Positions 56,018 to 64,000 of a DNA stretch of 64,000 bases are shown piece after piece; the first letter of the stretch is position 1; each line of letters opens with the position of its first letter. The DNA is from Pristionchus mayeri. Its lineage: Eukaryota > Nematoda > Chromadorea > Rhabditida > Neodiplogasteridae. The notes under the pieces were generated by a model. It did not search any database, was not told the DNA's origin, and saw only the letters and a program-made list of their open reading frames with translations. Both the position numbers and the translations under genes were made by a program. The stretch covers positions 16,361,067-16,425,066 of the forward strand of contig BTRK01000002.1 of assembly GCA_036245805.1 (NCBI GenBank). The letters run 5' to 3'.

Positions 56018-58860
56018 CTGGAAATTAACTAACATTTGACACAAAATATTGAGAACGAACACAATTCTGTCTTTGAAATACTTGAAATTATGAGCACTAC
56101 GTTATAAAATAACTAAAATTATAAACATTCAAGCTCATAGGAGGATCTCGAGAGTTGCAACTCCTGGTTGGAACCTGGGAGAGCGCATGCCTTTATGCTC
56201 CATTTGTGACAGGGAGGGCTCGATAACACTCGAGCAGAGAAGTTGTCTAATTCTCTCGATCTCCCGTGCTCTCTCACTTCCTCTAGCCTTCGAGAGAGTA
56301 CGATTAGTGGAGAGAGGCGGACCTCGCATCACAATAGAGTGGGCACACTCATGAACGGGAGATCAGAGTGTACGTAGTGTGCTACACTTGTATAGGCGAG
56401 AGGTGAGATTAGGAGGAAAGAGAGTAGGAAAAAACATCAAAGACCCCTGCTTCAGTGTCCACTATGGTTCATTTCACGAACATATATCTCGGACTCGTCT
56501 TTTCATATATGTAGCTGAATCGTCGCCTGATGAGAATTTAGCTAATTTTCATGCACAATTTGGACTACCAACTCCACGTTATATTTCGACTGATAGAGGT
56601 GTGCCTGGAGTCCAATTGAGAAGAGTGTTCATTCCATCTCATGCATAAAATCTCTTTCGATTCATCCTTATTGGGCTAAAGAATATATTTTTATTGAGCT
56701 CTCTTCGAACTGGCGCTGGTTATCGGCTGTACGAGATGTGTAGGAACATTAAAAAATCGAATTATGATCTACTGATTGCCCTCCTCGACAGCCTCCTCTT
56801 CCCGGTACTCTAGTTCGATCGCCGATTGCTACTTTCCACTCTCTCTTTTCTCTCGATTCCGGTCCCTCCTCTCGATGTGTTTATTTGATTCTCGACGTGA
56901 GAGTGAGAAGGGTGGATCACAGATCGACGTGATCTCATTCACGGAAGACAATCAGAGGGGAGATCTCGTAGATGACGACCATCTGGATTTCACGCGAGAC
57001 GAGAGATGTAACATAGGAGGGCAATCAGAGCTGAAGAGTCAGCATTGGTTTTCCATCGCTTTCAGAGCGTGAACCAGTGTGGGCAAACTGATGAATTACA
57101 TGTGTAAATATTGAGTTAATTATGAGTAAGACAAGGCTAAAAGACGAACAATTTCATATGCCACCTCATCTCAGAAATCGTATCTCATTATGGCTATGTA
57201 GTGATTGTCTGGGACCACGGATATTGTCTGGAAATATCTGAAGATGTTGGGGCTAAGGATTTTGCAAAGGCCCGTGAAAGTTCTCTGGGTCGAGAGAACG
57301 TGCATATGCAAAATCATACTGAAAAGACATTTGAAAGATAATGCTGTGAGATGATGCTTCTCTGGGCCCAGAAAGCTTCCTGGGCCCAAGAACAATTTCC
57401 CTATGCCTATACAAATATCTTGGGCCCAGATTATCACTAAATATCTATCATTGTCACCATTATTCATATAAAACGCAAGAAAACCTACTGCAATTCTTCA
57501 AACGGGAATGGTCCGGAATGGAAACTATAGTGCAAACTAGAGAGAAGCCAACGGTGTGAATCGCCTTCCTTTCCCTTCCTTCTTTTCCAGTGAGCCTCAG
57601 AACACAACTTATCCGATTCTGCGTTGACATTCACCTCGGAACAGGCCGGAATCGTCTCTCTCCTCTCGCACAAGATCTCTCTGCATTGCTCGTGGTCCAA
57701 TGGTGCTTGTCCCCACGTAGACATGTCTTCATTAGATAATCTCTTCTTTCCAACTCTCTAATCATCGGATCATTTGTTCTTCAATCAACTTGAAAAATCA
57801 TCGAAACACGAGGACATCAGGCTCGAGTATCAATCGAGCTTCGGATGAACATATGATGAGCATTTTGCATGTACATGCAGTGTTTGCTCGACCTCTGATA
57901 AATTCCGATTCCGTGAAGGGGAAGAGGTTTACCTTCGAACTCGACCTTCTTTGTTGCCGAGTTCCGTGCTGGCCTCTCTTCCCCTTCCACTCTCGGAGTC
58001 AAACAGTTCGGCCAGATGACGACTTCCAGACTTCCGATGATGAATCATGCGACGATTTTGAAGAGGGAAGACCAGTCCACGCAGTTTATTCGCCCCATGT
58101 CCTCCTGACTAATGATGAAACTGTTTGAGTGGATGGATCGAGGGTCGGGGAAAAAAGGTCGAGAGACGGAGGGAGAGAGAGGCTAAACACACGTCCCCAG
58201 GGATATCCGAAGAGATTGAAGAGATCGAGGAACGGCTCATGGAAGGGGAAAATCTCCAGAGATGAAACGAACAAGGGAAAGAAGCACTTGAGAATAATGA
58301 ACAGCCTTCTTCACATAGCATGAAGACCAAGACGAAGACTAAGCAAAAATGAAGACTGAATGAAGACTCCTCAGGCTATGAATGAACCGTAGAGAAACGA
58401 TCATCTGAAAGATAGCAAATGATGCTTTCCCCGATCCTGCCTTTCCTGCAAGAAAGAACTAATCAAACAAAGTGCAATAAAGATCAAGCAACATCCACAT
58501 TGAAGAAGCCAACTATTTATTTATTGCGTCTCTATCACATGTCCTCATTCAATCATGACCTACTCCTTCCTCCTTTCAATCGGGATCAATTGAAAAATCA
58601 AGCTGCGCCTGATGCCGAATCCAAACAATACGTGAATTAACGAAGATCAAAGTTGAGATAGTCTGAGGGGCGAGTTTTTCCTTCCTCCTCAGGGCAAATT
58701 CCCCTTCTCTCTCGTGATAAACGGAAGTTCTTCTCACTCCATTCTCTCTTTCATCCTCTCTCTGAGCTAGAGAGTGACTAGAGAGTGCGCTGATTGGAGA
58801 GAGCCAGAGAGTGATAAGCTTCTCTGCGCAGTCTGTGTGGAATGTGTGACCTGGGGGAGG
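56018..58860. other. 2.8-kb intergenic stretch, only weak frames
   Basis: Frames at 56776-57072 (+), 57485-57724 (-, with several Cys) and 57790-58128 (+) are open but show no family or exon chain. GGGCCCAAG-type repeats occur three times near 57362-57425. I do not call a gene here. Confidence 0.35.
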
Positions 58861-58904
58861 GATGGGGGAGGGTGCCATCGAGGTGGCGTGCCAACCCCTC
58901 AGGG

Positions 58905-58910
58905 TATAAA
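58905..58910 (+). promoter_or_regulatory. TATA box of the cysteine-rich gene
   Basis: TATAAA in the context GGGTATAAAGGGGG lies about 240 bp before ATG 59152, with a plausible start region near 58935. No other TATA box with such a context was noticed near the other genes. Confidence 0.55.
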
Positions 58911-59151
58911 GGGGGCGTCAGACGACGAGTGATCCAGTTCACTCGACGACGTGTCTTCCGCGTCCGCCACTTCCTCGCATTTTCATTCCCACTTGCAGAG
59001 GGGGGCTGCAGTTACTGCAACCCTTCCTTCGCCTTTTACTCCATTACATGCATACTCATATTGAGCTTCACAGCGTTCTCGTCTTGCTGCACCATCATTT
59101 CTGTTCCAGTATTGCTTTCTTTGATAGTAACCTCCAATGCAATCTCTGCAG

Positions 59152-62100
59152 ATGCTCCGCAATCTCTGCCTGGTCGCACTGGTGGGACTCGCAGCAGCTG
59201 CAGCCGCTGCAGAGGAGGGAGAGGGCAAGCAGCTGCTGCACAGAGTGCGAAGGCAATGCGGATGCTTCGGACAGGTACCGTACCCTACAGTATCCCCACA
59301 GTCCTACTGTAGGATCATTCTCCATCATCATCGATGTAGAACATTTAGCAATAAAATCGAATGATTGACCCATCGTACTCCTACCGTATCCCTACCGTAC
59401 CCCTCTGCAGTCCGGCTGTGGCTGTTCCTCCTCGGTGCCTTCGTGTCTCCCGATGTGCATGCAGCAGTGCCAGTCCAGCTGCAACACTCCCATCTGCGTC
59501 CAGCAGTGCGCCCCCTCCTGCCAGCAGCAATGCTCCGTAAGTACTCATTAATTAATTAACTAATTTCAGTATTTTTTTAAATATTAAGTGTAGTTTTTTG
59601 AGTTACGAGACTAGAAATCATTATAAAGCTAAATATTCAACTGCGCTTGTAATAATCATGAAGCATAATCGAACTGCACGTGATTCTGGAAAGAACCAGT
59701 GAATGATTGCTGGGAGTTGTGCAATGGTCTATGTGATCTTGCGATCATTCGGGAGCTCGTTCTTCTTCAAAGTTTTTCTTCAAAGGTGTCTCTCACTTGA
59801 GCCCCCGAGGGGCGTTTCGATGCTCTCTCGATCACTCTGCGAACTGCGCAAACAATGGGAAGAAGTGCCGCTTCCGCGATCGAGTCGAGATTAGTTGAGA
59901 CGTCTAGGAAACATCCATTCCACAGTTTCACTCGCCTCTTCCATAATAGAGGAAAACGTATGCAAACTAAAGAATAATTAATAGAATTTCACCTTCGTAA
60001 TTTCGAGAATTGGTTTTGTTTCTCTCACTCTTCAGTTGCGTTTCACAAAACAGTCACCTGCAAGCGAATTGTTAGAAGTTCAGTTTCACGGGGGCAGAGA
60101 TTTCCACCAAATAAAATTAAAATCCATTTCGCTCACAAAACTCCTTGTTACTGAGCTTGCCAGAGGAGTCGACTATTCTCCTCCTCTGCAGATCGTGCCC
60201 ATCATCCAGTCCAATCCCTGCAACTCCTGCCAGTCTTCGTGCATCAACTCCTGCTCCACTCCCATCTGCATCCAGCAGTGCGGCAACCAGTGTGCCCCCG
60301 TCTGCGGACCCCCTGTGAGTTGCTGCAGCTGCTGCATCGCATCGGTCGCAGCAACCAACCAACGCCCTTGCAGCCCATGCCCATCCTCCTCGCCCCCGCA
60401 TGCAACCAGTGCCAGAACCAGTGCCAATCGAGCTGCAATACCCCCATCTGCATCCAGCAGTGTAACAACCAATGCAACAACGTTTGCGGACCCCCTGTGA
60501 GTATTCACTTATAAATTTCGGGTTCACGAACATTTATCGCGTGAGAATCAATAGAGAAAGCCAACAGGATACAATTACATCAATAATAATTTTATTTCAG
60601 CCCATCCTTCTCGCCCCCGCCTGCAACCAATGCCAGAACCAGTGCCAGTCCAGCTGCTCTACTCCCATCTGCATCCAGCAGTGCAACAACCAGTGCAACA
60701 ATGTGTGCCAGCCCCCTGTGAGTTTGAGAATGCGTTATGGAAGGTTTAGCTAGATATTACTCTCTTCATTCTGCGCGCTCTCTCACAGGTGCTATCATTG
60801 AAATATATCTCAGAATGAATATAATAATTTCTTGCTAATCCAAACACTTCAATTGGCTTCGAATACGCAATTCATATTCATGAGAACGACAGATTTTGTA
60901 GAAAAGTGAAGCTTCAAGTCCAATATCCTGCCCATTCCAGCCCATCCTCCTCGCCCCCGTCTGCAACCAGTGCCAGAACCAGTGCCAGTCTAGCTGCTCC
61001 ACCCCCATCTGCATCCAACAGTGCAACAACCAGTGCAACAACGTGTGCCAACCCCCTGTAAGTTGACCTTTCTTTCTAATCGCTCAGACTAAAAGCAAAA
61101 GCAAAATTGAAACTGATTCAGCTGTGTTTCGTCTTCACCTTTTACTCTCTAGTCTGCATTCATTTTGATAATCTCCAGTGTCCACTGCATTACAATCACT
61201 AATCAATTCCTCTCCTCAGCCCATCCTCATCGCTGCCTCTCCGTGCAACCAGTGCCAGCAGCAGTGCGTCTCTTCCTGCTCCACTCCCATCTGCATCCAG
61301 CAGTGCATGCCCACCTGCAACAACGTCTGCGGCGGCAACAGTACGTCACTTCCTTTTCCATGATGTTATTTATGGTACCATCTCTGGTTCCATTCCTGGA
61401 TCCGGTTCCAACCAACCCATTCAGACAACTGCGGCAACTCGTGCGGTAACTCTTGCGGCTCCTGCGGAACTCCCGTTCTGAGAGCAGCCTGCGTCCAGGC
61501 CTGCCCGGTTCGTGCCCTAATCATAAATCTGACTTTTCGAACTGCCCCATCGCAAGATTACGGTAATCGATTTGCAGTCGTCGTGCGCGCCTCCTCCTCC
61601 CGTGATCCTCGTGCAGTCGCCCTCCATGTCGATGTGCGCCCCCAGCTGCTCCCAGCAATGCTCCGTAAGATTTTAATTAAATAATTAATTATCTAATTAA
61701 TTAATGCTAATTAAGAACATCTGCTCGACTCCCTCGTGCGTCTCGTCGTGCATCAATCAGTGCACGCCCGCCTGCTACAGCAACTGCAACCAGAACTCGT
61801 GCAACTCGGTGAGCCATCTGACCTACCGCACTCTCCTTCTTTAGATTACTGTAGTCGATCTGACCCACCGAACCACCCAAACTACGGTAGCCGATGTTGC
61901 AGTTCTCGGTGCCGATCCTGATCGCGCAGTCGAACAACAACTGCAACTCGTGCAACAACAATTGCATGACGTCGTGCCAAGCCGTAAGCGATTCCTCAGC
62001 TACTGAGATTGATGTGATCAACCTCCATCTATCCCCTAACTCCATTCCATCCACTAACTCGATTGACATGACGCTAGAACTCCTCACCCAACTGACCTCT

Positions 62101-62865
62101 ACTAATCAGCGCCCCTACCAGCTCCCATCCTCGTACCAGAACTCCATCAATTCGTACCAGTACCCAAATTCTGGGTACCAGAACCCATCGATGTACCCAA
62201 CCATCCCTCCTTCTTTCCCGATCTCTCAATCGATCGATCGCTTTAGTCGCACCTCATCTCCTACTGTACTCGACCCCATGGCGCTCTATTACTCATCCTC
62301 AGCCCTTCTTACCCCTCTAATAATACCCATCCTTCTTGCTATGGCATTCTGAATTCCCGCATGCATCGATTCCCCATCCAACCCTTAACCCTTCTTTCCC
62401 GTGACCTCCTCTCCCTGCTTGATGTGCTCACTTCTCTCATCGTCCCGCCGCCTCTAGGTGTGTTCATTACTCTCGTTACTGCCCTTCCCTCCCCGTAACC
62501 CCCACTGACCAAGAGTGTTCGAAGTGCTGATAATTGTCTCTTCATTCTACACCCTCTAGCGAGTGTATGAGAGAAATGAGAAGACAGTTATCAGAATTTC
62601 GGTCTAATCCTACCAATGAGGCAAATTTGTTTTGATACTAACTCTATTAGGCTTACCCCTGAAGTGGTCATCCTCTCTCTCCGTCTCCTCATCCTTCCTC
62701 ATTCAGACTCAGCCCATCGCCATCTGTGCCCCCATCTGCCAGCAGCGCTGTGGCTGCGGCAACAACAACCAGGTCTTCCTGCCCTGTCCCTCCTTCGGCG
62801 GAAACTCCTGCAAGTCCTGCCCCGTCGCCTTCTCCAGCTGCGGCGGCGGATGCTGCAGACGCTAA
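59152..62865 (+). CDS. Secreted cysteine-rich repeat protein, mostly one repeat per exon
   Basis: Twelve exons join in frame to 450 residues: 59152-59274, 59411-59536, 60192-60314, 60374-60496, 60601-60717, 60941-61057, 61220-61340, 61425-61507, 61578-61664, 61716-61808, 61903-61983, 62707-62865. MLRNLCLVALVGLAAAAAAA is a signal peptide, followed by a basic HRVRRQ site. Exons 2-7 each encode one copy of a motif like CNQCQNQCQSSCNTPICIQQ then CNNQCNNVC. Exons 4-6 differ by few residues, so they duplicated recently. Later exons are Asn/Ser/Cys-rich variants (NNCGNSCGNSCGSCG). The C-terminus ends SSCGGGCCRR. Nearly all introns are phase 0, so exons can be gained or lost without breaking the frame. 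Proposed role: an extracellular disulphide-linked structural (cuticle- or eggshell-like) protein, inferred from composition only. ATG 59137 is an alternative start. Confidence 0.85.
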
Positions 62866-63503
62866 GCCCCGCCCCCTCCTCCTGTCCGACAGGCCCCTCT
62901 CGTCTCTGCCCTAATTTATGCACCGCCCGTGACGCATCCCGTATCTGTACATAATGTGATTTCGGAGAACGAGAGAGATAAATATTTGAGCGCCAGAGCC
63001 GGAAATCATTCACACGCACGCATTGTGCAACGTGCAATTGGGATCATGACCGGTTCTCGATTCTGAAGAGCACATCGAGGAAGAAGAGATGTGATTATCA
63101 GAAGAGAGCAGCAGACCGGATTCCCCACGAGGGGTCAAACAGGGGGGTGATGCAACGCAAAAACTGAAGCAGACGTATGCAGAGATTGCTTAGGAATGTT
63201 CATTTGCAGAGAAGGGAGAGCAGATCAATCTATCTCAATGGATGTTGCCACCGATCGTTCCTTCTTACTCAGTTTGTCCACGCTAGAGACAGGATGGACT
63301 AGACGGAGTGGACTATCTCTCTCCCCTCTCGTCTCTCTTCCCTCGTCTACCCTCCCTTCTCACTCGAAGTGTCAACGTGCAAACACGGATCGCGATTGCT
63401 TCCGTATCAGAGAGTTCGGAGTCGCGAATCGAGAGCCAGGAAGTCCGAGTTGTTGACCGAAGTGTGAACACTATTCGCGTATCTCGCTTTATCGGACCAT
63501 CTA
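62866..63503. other. 3' flank of the cysteine-rich gene
   Basis: Probable 3' UTR, then spacer. The frames present (63196-63529) show no family resemblance. Confidence 0.4.
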
Positions 63504-64000
63504 TTGGGGTGTCCGGAAAGTTCGTATAATGCTTCGGAAAAAAGTCAGTTCGCGATCAAATGCAGTGATTGCGCAATCTGTTTGTCAACAATGTATTGCG
63601 TCACTCTGACGTTAAGTGGGATGTGGGTTGGATCAGTCTCGTAATTTCTACACTTGTTGAAGTGGTGAAGTATAGCCGATATTTTGATACAGTTGTGTTG
63701 AATTACTGTCGGAAATCGCTCCATCGTAGATCGGATCTTCGATGGACAGATTCCATAATAGACATGTGCGAGGAGTGAATCATGTATAATAACCCAGCGA
63801 AGAGACAACAGTGTTTCGACACCGATGCGAAGCACAAACCCGTTCCCTTGAAGAAAATGAGGAAATTCACTGATTCTTTCTATCATTACTTGTTCCGATC
63901 TAATAAGAGATCCTTCCTACTGGAACCGCCATCAATGCCGACCTCTTCTCTGAACAACTGGAAGATGTCGCGATCAGAGTCCCTCCCAGACTCCTGAACC
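63504..64000 (+). mobile_element. Degenerate mariner transposon, cut by the window edge
   Basis: A mariner-type terminal sequence (TTGGGGTGTCCGGAAAGTTC) follows TA at 63502-63503. From about 63740 the sequence translates as a mariner transposase core: DSIIDMCEE, a stop where Trp is expected, then IMYNNPAKRQQCFDTDAK, and in a shifted frame LPTGTAINADLFSEQLE, matching the family's INADLYxxQL segment. The normal N-terminal DNA-binding region is missing, as only about 230 bp separate the terminus from the core. It is not active. Confidence 0.75.

Noticed and set aside
58842..59312. 156-codon plus-strand frame overlapping the start of the cysteine-rich gene
   Set aside because: It runs through the TATA box and leader and across exon 1 in the wrong frame.
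60117..60533. 138-codon minus-strand frame, Gly/Cys/Ala-rich
   Set aside because: Antisense shadow of the cysteine-rich exons 3 and 4.

Overview
The window is nuclear DNA of a nematode. A three-exon gene on the minus strand at 42.4-43.1 kb encodes a full 127-residue major sperm protein. An intact tRNA-Thr(AGT) lies just upstream of it. Genes have many short introns with strong TTTTCAG-type acceptors, and several first codons sit directly behind such acceptors, as in spliced-leader trans-splicing. Gene structure and repeat style suggest a Pristionchus-like diplogastrid, but that placement is inference.

Region 1 (0-38.7 kb, nearly all plus strand) is the main interest. It is a tandem neighbourhood of RNase H1-derived genes. 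First comes a protein with two RNase H1 hybrid-binding (viroplasmin-like) domains and no nuclease. Next is a complete RNase H1 with one hybrid-binding domain, a basic linker and an RNase H domain with all catalytic residues. Four further genes follow: 12.5-14.7, 29.0-31.1, 33.0-34.2 and 34.4-38.7 kb. Their exons keep the RNase H helix-A/strand-4/strand-5 pattern and the intron positions of the active gene but have lost catalytic residues. The last is a 17-exon gene with a mitochondrial-type leader and three such decayed domains in one frame. Small unrelated genes lie among them: an EF-hand gene inside an RNase H1 intron, two small putative secreted peptides, and an 87-residue protein with a PP1-docking-like motif.

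The introns and spacers of region 1 hold many DNA transposon remains: a 1.47-kb Tc1/mariner-type element with a nested foldback MITE, a nearly perfect 1.3-kb palindrome, a 0.95-kb foldback element, and a small MITE family with GGCACTTCTTCGG ends. About 7 kb before 22 kb and 6.5 kb after it are pyrimidine/purine-rich spacer with no gene I can support.

Region 2 (39-50 kb) holds an unidentified helical gene (minus), a small minus-strand ORF, the MSP gene, the tRNA, a small two-part ORF, an MFS transporter of MFSD8/CLN7 type (plus) and a decayed copy of that transporter's last exon. Region 3 (50.7-56 kb, minus) holds a BTB-BACK-Kelch gene with an apparent frameshift in the BTB domain and a fatty-acid-binding protein gene. 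Region 4 (58.9-62.9 kb, plus) is a TATA-driven secreted cysteine-rich protein gene in which most exons each carry one repeat. The window ends inside a degenerate mariner transposon.
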